Position numbers and translations under genes: made by a program
In this document: positions 34,712-41,882 of the stretch, piece after piece
Layout: every line of letters begins with the position of its first letter
Numbering within the stretch: the first letter of the stretch is position 1
Origin: an uncultured Lachnospiraceae bacterium
Lineage (GTDB): Bacteria > Bacillota > Clostridia > Lachnospirales > Lachnospiraceae
DNA length: 64,000 nt
Assembly (NCBI GenBank): GCA_910578715.1
Contig: CAJTRL010000014.1
Location: forward strand, 1 to 64,000
Reading direction: 5' to 3'
Notes under the pieces: generated by a model
What the model was told of the DNA's origin: nothing
Databases searched by the model: none
Seen by the model: only the letters and a program-made list of their open reading frames with translations

Positions 34712-34999
34712 TCAGCCGCCAAGAGCCCCGGCTCCGGCGGCGATGGTAAGTCCGGCAGATACGACTTTCTGGAGGACAAAATCAACGACAATCTTTTTCG
34801 TGAGAACAAAGGCATAATAAACAAGCACACAGTCAAGCCATGCGAGCATCATGACGGAACAGGTGTCAAAAGGAAGAAACCAGTTAAGATATGGAAGAAA
34901 ATCAAAGTCTGTCATGAGCTGGTCAAACATGACCTGAAAAGGACTCGTGGGAAGCAGTTCAAAAATGGCAATAAAAATGATTTTAAGGATATTAATCAT
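34712..34999 (-). CDS. pVI-like small membrane protein
   Basis: The product has three hydrophobic stretches (INILKIIFIAIFELLPTSPF, VMMLAWLDCVLVYYAFVL, VVSAGLTIAAGAGALGG) and sits between the large attachment-type protein and the Zot ATPase, exactly where minor coat protein pVI lies in inovirus genomes. The start at ATG 34999 (MINILK) has GGAGG at good spacing; ATG 35005 overlaps the upstream stop (ATGA). Sequence identity with known pVI cannot be judged here. Confidence 0.7.
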   Translation of the reverse strand: MINILKIIFIAIFELLPTSPFQVMFDQLMTDFDFLPYLNWFLPFDTCSVMMLAWLDCVLVYYAFVLTKKIVVDFVLQKVVSAGLTIAAGAGALGG

Positions 35000-35001
35000 A
35001 A

Positions 35002-36717
35002 TCATTCCTCCTTTCTCATGGCGACAACCTTAAAAGTCAGGTTCATCAGATACATGCCGAAGAGCATGGAAAAAAGGGCGCGGGAGAGATTGCTCAGCAC
35101 CTGGAACATGGCCATGTCAACGATGATGCGCTCGTCGATGCCGAAACGTTTTATGACTAACGGGAGTTCAAAGCGGGGAGCCTTCGGGGTGTCGGCCAGC
35201 ACCTGGAAAACATGGCGGACATCCCAGGGGATGGAAAAGGGGAACTTATATTTCAGTGACCCGGCGACGTCTCCGAGGGAATCGTCTATGGTGGGGACAA
35301 GGTCGTTGGCCGGGAGCTCAAGTTCCCATGTTTTATCCTTATCGCTTGCTATTGGGTCATCTTTATCACCAGTAGTTGGCCTGTCTATTGCCGGGTCATT
35401 TAACGGATTGTCAATTACATCATCCCAAGTCCTGTCAACGGCATCTATCCACGCATCACCATAAGTATAATCAGGAATATCCAGCGGCAAATCAAAGGTG
35501 CCATCCAAAATACCCGCAATCGTTTTGTCATAAACATCCTGAACACTGTCTATAAGGTCCTGTAAATCACCAAGCCCGACCCACGGAATATCATCGGCCC
35601 AGTCATTAACGCCAGCACTGACACCGGAACCATATGCACCAATACCGTGGTCAGAAGCATTCGCTATCCGCTCCCATAATTCACCGGAAAAGTTCCCGAT
35701 AGTGGGCAAATCATTATTGTCTATAATCGTATCTGTAATATCGGTAGAATAATTCAGGGCTCCGGTTACGGCACCAGTGCCTTTTAAATAGGCTTCAGCA
35801 TCAATTTGACTGGAAAATACCGGACAGTTTACAGAATAAGAATGTGATATATTACCAAATACACTAGAACCAGTAATTCCAAAGGTGTCACCGGAAAATA
35901 TCCGGTTTTCATGTATTTCATGCTGGACTAATTTACCATTATCATAAACAGACAGCTCGAAAGTACCTTGTACAGCTGATAATTCTCCATTATATAATTT
36001 ATACAATGTTAAACCCCAGTAATTATTTAACTCATTATAGCTATATATACCGCAGACAGGCACAGACAAATCAGCCGTAAAATGTCTATCCATGTTTGTA
36101 ACATGTCCTTCATTATAACCAGAAAGTTTTTTATAAGAAACATTAAAATCAAATTCATACGGAAACGGCTCCCCCGACCACTGCTGTGCAACTGCTTCCG
36201 CAGTCATCGGGGTCGCAAAGGAGTCAGTAACACCCGCAATCGTAATATTTTTTGCCACAACTTCCGAAACAAAGTCTTTTGTAATTCCTATCAGTTCCGG
36301 ACAATACCGGGCATAGATTCCGGTAAGAGAGTCAACCGCCGAATCATGATAATTCTTTAAAGAATCCATAAATTCATCCAGAGGAATGGACTGTACAGCT
36401 TCCGCCGCAGAATCATAAAGATAAATTGCCTTATCAATTATGTATTCTTTCGTTTCAATCTTTGCATCCAGATAATGCATATAACTGTCTATTACGGCAT
36501 CTTTATTAGCAACAGCTGCTCCGCCAAGTCCGGTTGCCGCCAGAAGTGCGGCTACCAGTTCCCAGGCTGCATCCGCTGCAGCAGCTCCGGCAATGACTTC
36601 CGCTCCGGTAGCATAAACACGGCTGATATCATTTGCTGAAATAAAAGCATCACCAACAGTCAGTGAAAGAAGAAGAACAGATAAAAATATTGCAAATATT
36701 CGCTTAAACCTGTACAT
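35002..36717 (-). CDS. Large exported pIII-like protein
   Basis: The protein of 571 residues begins with a signal peptide (MYRFKRIFAIFLSVLLLSLTVGDAF), then a helical region, a beta-rich middle with Asn/Gly/Ser/Tyr-rich stretches, an acidic linker with repeated Asp-Pro (PLNDPAIDRPTTGDKDDP) and a C-terminal membrane segment (LFSMLFGMYLMNLTFKVVAM). Signal peptide, large outer domain and tail anchor are the architecture of the host-attachment protein pIII of filamentous phages. ATG 36717 has AAGGTGG upstream; the TTG at 36726 abuts that signal. The middle domain probably decides host range. Confidence 0.75.
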   Translation of the reverse strand: MYRFKRIFAIFLSVLLLSLTVGDAFISANDISRVYATGAEVIAGAAAADAAWELVAALLAATGLGGAAVANKDAVIDSYMHYLDAKIETKEYIIDKAIYLYDSAAEAVQSIPLDEFMDSLKNYHDSAVDSLTGIYARYCPELIGITKDFVSEVVAKNITIAGVTDSFATPMTAEAVAQQWSGEPFPYEFDFNVSYKKLSGYNEGHVTNMDRHFTADLSVPVCGIYSYNELNNYWGLTLYKLYNGELSAVQGTFELSVYDNGKLVQHEIHENRIFSGDTFGITGSSVFGNISHSYSVNCPVFSSQIDAEAYLKGTGAVTGALNYSTDITDTIIDNNDLPTIGNFSGELWERIANASDHGIGAYGSGVSAGVNDWADDIPWVGLGDLQDLIDSVQDVYDKTIAGILDGTFDLPLDIPDYTYGDAWIDAVDRTWDDVIDNPLNDPAIDRPTTGDKDDPIASDKDKTWELELPANDLVPTIDDSLGDVAGSLKYKFPFSIPWDVRHVFQVLADTPKAPRFELPLVIKRFGIDERIIVDMAMFQVLSNLSRALFSMLFGMYLMNLTFKVVAMRKEE

Positions 36718-36784
36718 TTTTGCCAACCACCTTGTAAATTTCAGCAGATAACTTATTATGACTATAAGGAAGGAGTGTGTACTT

Positions 36785-36955
36785 ATGGAAAATATTATAA
36801 GTTATCTCACGGTTTATTTTTCAGATATCTATCATGTGATTTTCTGGCTGCTGGTTCTGATAGTAGTCCTATTTGAGTATGTAGGGAAAAAAATCAGAAA
36901 CAGCAGTAGGTTAAAAATATGGATGAAAAAACATAATATCGGTAAAAAATACTGA
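36785..36955 (+). CDS. Small one-TM protein, opposite to the phage operon
   Basis: A 56-residue ORF (MENIISYLTVYFSDIYHVIF ... RLKIWMKKHNIGKKY) has a hydrophobic helix WLLVLIVVLFEYV and a basic C-terminus. AAGGAAGGAG 9 nt upstream strongly supports it, but it runs against the surrounding minus-strand genes. It could be a prophage-carried membrane toxin or an antagonist gene. Function unknown. Confidence 0.55.
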   Translation: MENIISYLTVYFSDIYHVIFWLLVLIVVLFEYVGKKIRNSSRLKIWMKKHNIGKKY

Positions 36956-36956
36956 T

Positions 36957-37088
36957 TCACATCCCATTCTCATCCTCTTCCTGTTGTTCCCGCACAATCT
37001 CCGTTACGATGCAGAGCACCGTCAGAAAGCCGAATAACGGGATTGCAAGAAGTGCCGCTATAAAGATGACTGCTTTCAGGACTGCCAT
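36957..37088 (-). CDS. Small one-TM phage protein, 43 residues
   Basis: ATG 37088 is preceded by AGGGGGAT. The product (MAVLKAVIFIAALLAIPLFG ... QQEEDENGM) has one membrane helix and an acidic tail. Size, position between coat and pIII-like genes and topology fit a minor coat protein of pVII/pIX type. It was too short for ordinary gene finding. Confidence 0.65.
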   Translation of the reverse strand: MAVLKAVIFIAALLAIPLFGFLTVLCIVTEIVREQQEEDENGM

Positions 37089-37345
37089 GTTTTATCCCCC
37101 TATTCTTTATCTATCAAACCTCTGTGGATGAAGGCAAACATTTTGTATGGAACTGCTTCATCCAGTTTGCGTCAGAACATCCTTTGTCAGGCATATTTTT
37201 TTCTTATCTTTTTATCCGGCAGATATGGAAAAAAATAAAAAGAGTACGCCGATTGTTCTGATATTGATATGTTATAAAAAATAGATTTTCGATTTTCCCC
37301 GAATGACCGGAAACGCTGTGACACGTCCCCGGCCTGTTCCGTTTC
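37089..37345. other. Intergenic gap inside the phage operon
   Basis: AT-rich, with a short inverted tract near 37300-37335 (CGGAAACGCTGTGACACG region) that might terminate or process the abundant coat mRNA. I see no gene with a ribosome binding site. Confidence 0.4.
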
Positions 37346-37507
37346 CTAGTTTGCGATGGAACGGAAGAAATTGATTCCCAGACGGATTGCGAGGAATAAT
37401 CCCATAATCGCAAGACCAATCGGGAGCGCAGTCGTTACCATTGAAACAACGTCTGTCTTGACTGCCGTTAAGGCAGTCTCAAATGCAGTAGTCATGGCTT
37501 CACTCAT
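37346..37507 (-). CDS. Major coat protein, pVIII-like
   Basis: The 53-residue product starts with an amphipathic acidic/neutral part (MSEAMTTAFETALTAVKTDV), then a membrane helix (ALPIGLAIMGLFLAI) and a short basic end (RLGINFFRSIAN). This is the topology of inovirus major coat protein: acidic outside, hydrophobic middle, positive end facing the DNA. No cleaved leader is present, unlike enterobacterial phages. AAAGGAAAGG lies upstream of ATG 37507. It is hidden by longer frames on the other strand. Confidence 0.75.
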   Translation of the reverse strand: MSEAMTTAFETALTAVKTDVVSMVTTALPIGLAIMGLFLAIRLGINFFRSIAN

Positions 37508-37546
37508 GATAATGTACCTTTCCTTTCCGCATTCCCGGAAGGAATG

Positions 37547-37714
37547 CTATTTTATATTTAAAAGGCTGGCCGCCTTAAAAATACCGTAGCCTAACAGTTC
37601 CAGAATTGCGCCAAGGATAAGGCCCGCCGAAAAGCCGGACCTTGCAAATGCCGTGACATATTCCCCCGCCCGCTGTAAGATTTCCTGTATATCCAGTAAT
37701 TCCACTGTACCCAT
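37547..37714 (-). CDS. Small one-TM phage protein, 55 residues
   Basis: MGTVELLDIQEILQRAGEYV then AGLILGAILELLGYGIFKAA: a helical polar N-terminus and one membrane helix ending in Lys. It lies between the 403-residue protein and the coat gene, so a minor coat or assembly role is likely. The ribosome binding site would lie within the upstream gene end (AAAGTGGG). Not similar to a family I know. Confidence 0.6.
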   Translation of the reverse strand: MGTVELLDIQEILQRAGEYVTAFARSGFSAGLILGAILELLGYGIFKAASLLNIK

Positions 37715-37718
37715 TTCA

Positions 37719-38930
37719 TCAACCCACTTTCATACGCTGGAAGAAACCGTGCGCCACCGTGTAGCCGAGCGTCAGGATGAGCACGAATCCGACTGCAACA
37801 TCCGATGCCAGCATCTCTTTCTGCAGAGTCTCATTCTGCTGCTGTATGGCGACGGTTTCCTGTAAGAGTTCCGCGTTCTGTTCCTGTAAGAGCATCATTT
37901 CCGCACGGTATGCCGCATCCGCTCCGGAAATATCCTGTATTCCGGCGTCGATGCTTCCGAGCAGTTCCAGTATTTCTTCCATTGTTTCATCCGGTATTTC
38001 CGGCTCTTCCTGTCCGGTATCAGAATCATAAACCAGAACACCTTCCACGTCCGTCACCGTTGCGATAAAGCAGTAGTCCAGATTTCCCGCACTGACGGCG
38101 CGCTGCATCTCTTTGTAGTCAATGCTGAACATCTCCGGGCCGGAAAAGGTCTTTGTAACAAAGGTCTCTTTTCCCAAATCCGGGGGAAAGATGCGGTATT
38201 TTACAGTGACTGGGTAGCTGTATGTTTCGTAACCGTTAAGGGAAAGGCCGGGAAGGCTGTATTCCTCCGAATCATAAACACATTCCCCTTCCGCATCATA
38301 AACGTAGCGCACATAACAGTAGCTTAAACTCCCGGCCTGTACATCAGCCTGTAAGTCCCGGTAGGCCCCGTTAAATTCTTCCGGGTCCGTATAAGTGCCG
38401 GAAAGACCCGTTTCACTTCCGAGTGCCGGGGGAAAAATACGGTAAACAACACTTACGGGATAGTCATAGTCTTCATAACCGCTTATGGGAAGGCCGGAAG
38501 GTTCCGGGACGTAAGACTGTGCGGCCACACTCTCCGAAAGTTCCCGGACTGCGGCAAGCAGTTCATCAAAATTCTGTGTATTTTCCAGGAGTTCCGCTAT
38601 GGGCGGCCGGATATCCGCCGGAAGTTCCCCGGCACTGTCTGTTTCCGGCGGTGTTACCGGAACAGGAGGCTGTACAGAAGGTATATCATTCGCACTGACG
38701 GTGGGAAGCACTGCATTATCCGGTAAAGGCTCCGGCACAGGTTCCATACTTTCCGTACCGCTTTCTTCCAGTCCTGTATTATCTGTTTCAGGTGTTCCGG
38801 TATCCGTTTCAGTTTCCGGAAATTCCCCGGTACCTGTTTCAGGTCCGGCAGATTCTTCCATATCCGTTTCAGGAAGCTCTTCCACGGAAGTGCCGGCAGA
38901 TTCCTGTTCATTCTCAAGTTCTTCACTCAT
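37719..38930 (-). CDS. Acidic two-repeat phage protein with C-terminal anchor
   Basis: No signal peptide is visible at the N-terminus, which is a very acidic Glu/Thr/Pro-rich stalk (residues 1-110). Two tandem domains of about 75 residues follow (148-222 and 229-303), each with GYE.Y.YPV.V.YRIFPP.LG.ET near its start and YC..... Y/V.D.EG..VYDS at its end. A coiled coil (340-375) and one membrane helix (377-395, VAVGFVLILTLGYTVAHGFF) end it. The repeats suggest a virion or surface binding module. I do not recognise the domain. Confidence 0.7.
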   Translation of the reverse strand: MSEELENEQESAGTSVEELPETDMEESAGPETGTGEFPETETDTGTPETDNTGLEESGTESMEPVPEPLPDNAVLPTVSANDIPSVQPPVPVTPPETDSAGELPADIRPPIAELLENTQNFDELLAAVRELSESVAAQSYVPEPSGLPISGYEDYDYPVSVVYRIFPPALGSETGLSGTYTDPEEFNGAYRDLQADVQAGSLSYCYVRYVYDAEGECVYDSEEYSLPGLSLNGYETYSYPVTVKYRIFPPDLGKETFVTKTFSGPEMFSIDYKEMQRAVSAGNLDYCFIATVTDVEGVLVYDSDTGQEEPEIPDETMEEILELLGSIDAGIQDISGADAAYRAEMMLLQEQNAELLQETVAIQQQNETLQKEMLASDVAVGFVLILTLGYTVAHGFFQRMKVG

Positions 38931-38963
38931 TCCCAGACCTCTTTTCCTTTTCCGTACAGTCCC

Positions 38964-39374
38964 TTACAGGATGTACGTTGTATAGACCATGATATGTTCA
39001 TCCGTGATGCGAAGTACCGAAAGTTCCGCCGGAAGAATACTGCGTCTGCGTAAGCCCGACAGCATTTCGCTGATTTCCGTGCTGACCGTTTCTGCCACGG
39101 AAGCAGAATCTTCCGGTATGTCCGTGTGCATGGCGGCGGGGATGATACGGTAGTCAAAATACATTTCCCGGCGTTCCGGTGCGGGTATATTCCCCGGCGG
39201 AGCCGTTATGACAGCCGGGAAAGGGTACGGATATGCTGCGGCCGGTGTAAGGGCCTTTTCATCCGTCTGTTCTTTTTTCATTCTGCGTGATGCAAGCACC
39301 GGCATAAATCTGTGACGGAATATCAGAAAAATAAAAACCATTACAACAGCCATATAGAGTATGGTACGGTCCAT
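38964..39374 (-). CDS. N-terminally anchored phage protein, 136 residues
   Basis: A hydrophobic helix at the very N-terminus (ILYMAVVMVFIFLIF), a basic stop-transfer (RHRFMPVLASRRMKK), a Pro/Tyr/Ala-rich linker and a small C-terminal domain (REMYFDYRIIPAAMHTD ... ELSVLRITDEHIMVYTTYIL). Positive residues after the helix put the bulk in the cytoplasm. AGAAGGTAT lies upstream of ATG 39374. Function unknown; part of the virion/assembly operon. Confidence 0.65.
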   Translation of the reverse strand: MDRTILYMAVVMVFIFLIFRHRFMPVLASRRMKKEQTDEKALTPAAAYPYPFPAVITAPPGNIPAPERREMYFDYRIIPAAMHTDIPEDSASVAETVSTEISEMLSGLRRRSILPAELSVLRITDEHIMVYTTYIL

Positions 39375-39470
39375 CTGTATACCTTCTTTCCGTGGGAGAA
39401 CCCACTGTATGATAATAAAAGATATGTCCCGTCAGAATCCATATCCTTCGGAAACACATCTCTTACGGGA

Positions 39471-39758
39471 TTACTTGCCGTTTTCCTTTGCATCTTTTCC
39501 GGCGCCGTCATTCGGTTTCAGTACAACGACGTCCGAAAGCGTCGCTTTTCCCTCGAATCCCGGCTCGTACATGAAATCGCACACATCTCCCGGTTTCAGG
39601 TTATAATCCTTATATGAAAACTCGCTTCCGACCGTCATTCCCAGACAGTCGCTGTTTTCCCTCTCGTAATCCGTAAAGGCTTTCTCATAGTAGTACTGGC
39701 TGAACTCACGCCCGTTTTTTGTCTTTGCTTTCTTGATTCCGGTAATCGTTACTTTCAT
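39471..39758 (-). CDS. Putative ssDNA-binding protein of the phage
   Basis: The 95-residue product (MKVTITGIKKAKTKNGREFS ... FSYKDYNLKPGDVCDFMYEPGFEGKATLSDVVVL) is predicted all-beta with Lys/Tyr/Phe spacing that suits a small OB-fold. In inovirus genomes a ssDNA-binding protein (pV) lies upstream of the coat genes, as here. Assignment as pV analogue is inference from position and composition. Confidence 0.55.
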   Translation of the reverse strand: MKVTITGIKKAKTKNGREFSQYYYEKAFTDYERENSDCLGMTVGSEFSYKDYNLKPGDVCDFMYEPGFEGKATLSDVVVLKPNDGAGKDAKENGK

Positions 39759-39824
39759 CTCTTTTTCCTCTTTTCTTTCTTCTCTGCTTTTTTTCTGTTC
39801 TTTTTATAATAAATGTGCACTTTA

Positions 39825-40064
39825 TTATCCCTTTTCAAGTTCTTCCTTCGCTATGGCAATAAAATTTTCCAAATCATAAATTCTCCGGTTATAATTATCC
39901 AGTATTTTTTTAGCCCGTTCATACTGCCAGCTGAGAAATACTCCTTCCTGGCTTTCCTATTTTTTCTTGAGTTCCTTTTCTGCCCTGTCAATACACTCCC
40001 GCAAATCTCCACTATATGTAAAACTTACCTGTCCGTTTTTATGTTTCGCTCTGAATCCTGGCAT
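39825..40064 (-). pseudogene. Small phage gene with internal amber codon
   Basis: ATG 40064 opens a frame (MPGFRAKHKNGQVSFTYSGD ... AEKELKKK) that meets TAG at 39957-39959 after 35 codons and then continues in the same frame for 43 codons (ESQEGVFLSWQYERAKKILD ... IAKEELEKG) to TAA at 39825-39827. Both halves look coding and helical. A single C-to-T or A-to-T change in a Gln/Lys codon explains it; recoding or read-through is possible but unsupported. Confidence 0.6.
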
Positions 40065-40110
40065 ATTTCAAATTCCGCCTTTCTGCATGTTTCAGTGACA
40101 ATGCAAAATT

Positions 40111-40299
40111 TTACCATGCGTCTGCCGCATACAGTTTCCCGGTATTCATATCCGCATACAATTCATATCCGGAATAGTTTATGTCGGTCCCTATGTAGGC
40201 CAGTTCCGTCCGGAACAGGTCATCCTTCTCTATGTGCTGTATGCACCGTATTTCTCCGTTTACCAGTACCGCTACCGGGTAGGTCATTATCCTAATCAT
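40111..40299 (-). CDS. Small phage protein, 62 residues
   Basis: Start ATG 40299 overlaps the stop of the upstream gene (ATGA). The product (MIRIMTYPVAVLVNGEIRCI ... YELYADMNTGKLYAADAW) is a small soluble beta-type protein. No family recognised. It lies in the early part of the minus-strand phage operon. Confidence 0.55.
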   Translation of the reverse strand: MIRIMTYPVAVLVNGEIRCIQHIEKDDLFRTELAYIGTDINYSGYELYADMNTGKLYAADAW

Positions 40300-40529
40300 T
40301 CCACGTGGTCTCCTGATTTCATGAATCCGGTTACATATTTCCGGCATTTATACAGAATCCCGTGAAAACATTCGCTTAGGAAGTCGGTAAACTTCCAGTC
40401 TTTCCGGGAGCCGTGCTCATTATCGGCAAGGCTTAAAAGTTCCTCTTCCGGTATTTCCCCTATCAGTTCACATGTTTCACAGGCTGTAAAATTCTGACAG
40501 TCCAGGCATCTGTCATATCCGGTCAGCAT
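40296..40529 (-). CDS. Cysteine-rich small phage protein
   Basis: A strong AGGAGGTAA precedes ATG 40529. The 77-residue product begins MLTGYDRCLDCQNFTACETCELIG, with four Cys in CxxC-like spacing (a likely zinc knuckle), then a helical region. A regulatory or nucleic-acid-binding role is plausible but unproven. It overlaps the next gene by 4 nt. Confidence 0.65.
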   Translation of the reverse strand: MLTGYDRCLDCQNFTACETCELIGEIPEEELLSLADNEHGSRKDWKFTDFLSECFHGILYKCRKYVTGFMKSGDHVE

Positions 40530-40539
40530 CTGTTACCTC

Positions 40540-40686
40540 CTATTCGGCTGTTTCCATAAACTTCCGCCAGTCTTCCTCACTCATTTCGCACAGGTCACAG
40601 GCGTTCATTATCTGGCCGCTTCTTTCCCCATCTTCATAATCAGGATTATAACAGTCACAATTCTTACATTTTTCATAATTCATCAT
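40540..40686 (-). CDS. Cysteine-rich mini-protein, 48 residues
   Basis: ATG 40686 follows CGGAGGAATC. The product (MMNYEKCKNCDCYNPDYEDGERSGQIMNACDLCEMSEEDW...) has five Cys in CxxCxC...CxxC order, suggesting a metal-binding knuckle. It is the first gene of the minus-strand phage operon; a longer frame upstream has no start signal. Function unknown. Confidence 0.65.
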   Translation of the reverse strand: MMNYEKCKNCDCYNPDYEDGERSGQIMNACDLCEMSEEDWRKFMETAE

Positions 40687-40753
40687 TTTCTGATTCCTCC
40701 GGGGACGCGGAGCAGATAAGTAAGGCATCCGCCCCGCATGAAAATGAACAACA

Positions 40754-40773
40754 AAGTCCTGTTTATAGGACTT
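40754..40773. promoter_or_regulatory. Palindrome upstream of the phage operon
   Basis: AAGTCCT-GTTTAT-AGGACTT, a perfect 7-bp inverted repeat between the minus-strand operon and a divergent plus-strand ORF. It could be a repressor site controlling lysogeny-like silence. Confidence 0.45.
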
Positions 40774-40852
40774 GTCCTGTGGTATCATAAAAGCAAAAAC
40801 CCTTCGAAAATCTCTACATTTACAAAGACCACAACAAAGAATTAGAAAAAAG

Positions 40853-40984
40853 ATGAATTTCATGAACGTAGCAGAAATATTTTCCAATGCACTTTCTAAC
40901 GCAACTAAGGAAAATCCCGTTCTTATAACTGTAATCATTCTGCTTATTACAGCTAATATGTTCACAAAAAGAAAATCACACTGA
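40853..40984 (+). CDS. Small one-TM protein at the phage edge
   Basis: The 43-residue ORF (MNFMNVAEIFSNALSNATKE ... NMFTKRKSH) has a membrane helix VLITVIILLITANMF and a basic end. The ribosome binding site is weak (GAAAAAAG), but a good terminator follows 9 nt after the stop, which supports a real transcript. It diverges from the phage operon. Function unknown. Confidence 0.5.
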   Translation: MNFMNVAEIFSNALSNATKENPVLITVIILLITANMFTKRKSH

Positions 40985-40993
40985 TTTCTTTAT

Positions 40994-41018
40994 CCCCGGT
41001 TGAAAAACCGGGGTTTTT
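40994..41018 (+). terminator. Terminator at the right edge of the prophage
   Basis: Perfect stem CCCCGGTT-GAAA-AACCGGGG followed by five T. Confidence 0.9.
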
Positions 41019-41071
41019 CTTTGTAATTTTAATTTTACAACCCGCAGTGTACAAAAAAAATGGAAAAGTGG

Positions 41072-41100
41072 TTGACAGACAAATCTTCATATTATATAAT
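41072..41100 (+). promoter_or_regulatory. Strong sigma-A promoter for the tRNA genes
   Basis: TTGACA (41072-41077), 17 nt, TATAAT (41095-41100), both perfect. Confidence 0.93.
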
Positions 41101-41143
41101 AAACCTTGCGTTGTGACTGAAAAGTTATGAAAACGCCTCTTAC

Positions 41144-41218
41144 CGGGGTGTGGCTCAGCTTGGCTAGAGCGCCTGGTTTGGGACCAGGAGGTCGCAGGTT
41201 CGAATCCTGTCACCCCGA
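41144..41218 (+). tRNA. tRNA-Pro (anticodon TGG)
   Basis: The acceptor arms CGGGGTG / CACCCCG pair perfectly, the anticodon stem CCTGG/CCAGG encloses the loop TTTGGGA (anticodon TGG), and the T arm has GGTTCGAATCC. The CCA end is not encoded. Confidence 0.95.
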
Positions 41219-41234
41219 TTCAGGTTAAAAATAT

Positions 41235-41305
41235 GCGGGTGTAGTTCAATGGTAGAACACCAGCCTTCCAAGCTGGATACGTGGGTTCGATTCCCATCAC
41301 CCGCT
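41235..41305 (+). tRNA. tRNA-Gly (anticodon TCC)
   Basis: Acceptor arms GCGGGTG / CACCCGC, anticodon stem CCAGC/GCTGG with loop CTTCCAA (anticodon TCC), T arm GGTTCGATTCC. It follows tRNA-Pro by 16 nt under the same promoter. Confidence 0.95.
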
Positions 41306-41318
41306 TTTTCTTGTTATG

Positions 41319-41382
41319 AAAAAGGATGAAGGTATCGCAAAATTATTTTATCCGGTGATTTTGTGACACCCTCATCCTTTTT
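41319..41382 (+). terminator. Terminator of the tRNA pair
   Basis: AAAAAGGATGA (41319-41329) pairs with TCATCCTTTTT (41372-41382) across a 42-nt loop. Its T run is part of the next promoter's -35 region. Confidence 0.6.
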
Positions 41383-41409
41383 GACAATCTGCCGTTTAGG
41401 GTATACTCT
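41381..41409 (+). promoter_or_regulatory. Candidate sigma-A promoter
   Basis: TTGACA (41381-41386) with TACTCT at 41404-41409 (17-nt spacer), or TATACT at 41402-41407. It precedes the 109-residue gene. Confidence 0.6.
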
Positions 41410-41450
41410 ATAAGTAGCAAAACAGAGAAACGGCGATATGGGGGAAATCA

Positions 41451-41780
41451 ATGGTCACATCTTTGGCACGGCAGGCGGTCATCATCAAATCAGGAAACGA
41501 TACCAGTATTTTGACGGGAAATTATGAGCTGGCTTATGCGCTTGGATTTCTTGCGAACCAGATGGAAATTCCAATACCGGAAGACGGTGAAGTTCTGCGG
41601 AATTTACAGGAAAAAATTCTTGAGGAAGCCCAAAAGAAAGCGTTTGAAGATGAAAAAATGAAACGGCTTCTGCGGATGGTCAGGCTCTATAATTCCGATT
41701 CGGTATGGAATGAACAGGTTCAGGAATTGCTACATATGGGATTCGCGGAAAAATGTCCGTGGGATTTGCACCGGGCATGA
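41451..41780 (+). CDS. Hypothetical protein, 109 residues
   Basis: I do not recognise the family. The protein (MVTSLARQAVIIKSGNDTSI ... GNYELAYALGFLANQMEIPIP) is soluble and mostly helical in the second half (EKILEEAQKKAFEDEKMKR). GGGGGAAA precedes ATG 41451. It has its own promoter and lies 100 nt before the AraC regulator gene. Confidence 0.65.
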   Translation: MVTSLARQAVIIKSGNDTSILTGNYELAYALGFLANQMEIPIPEDGEVLRNLQEKILEEAQKKAFEDEKMKRLLRMVRLYNSDSVWNEQVQELLHMGFAEKCPWDLHRA

Positions 41781-41796
41781 CAGAAAGGTCGTTTAG

Positions 41797-41821
41797 GTTG
41801 AAAAATCAGAGATTTTTCAAC
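41797..41821 (+). repeat. Leader hairpin upstream of the AraC gene
   Basis: Perfect 11-bp stem GTTGAAAAATC / GATTTTTCAAC with an AGA loop. Similar GTTGAAW-type hairpins lie at 5126-5143 and 46375-46396. Confidence 0.6.
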
Positions 41822-41882
41822 TGCAAATTTGTGCCTTTCAGGCCCAAATATCGCGGACAAAGAGAAAGGCATGGTTATTAAT

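Noticed and set aside
34289..35464. A 391-codon plus-strand frame across the phage assembly genes
   Set aside because: It opposes the Zot, pVI-like and pIII-like genes, which have start signals and recognisable motifs.
41144..41305. tRNA genes as the phage attachment site
   Set aside because: Both tRNAs are intact and I could find no duplicated tRNA 3' end at the other side of the prophage.
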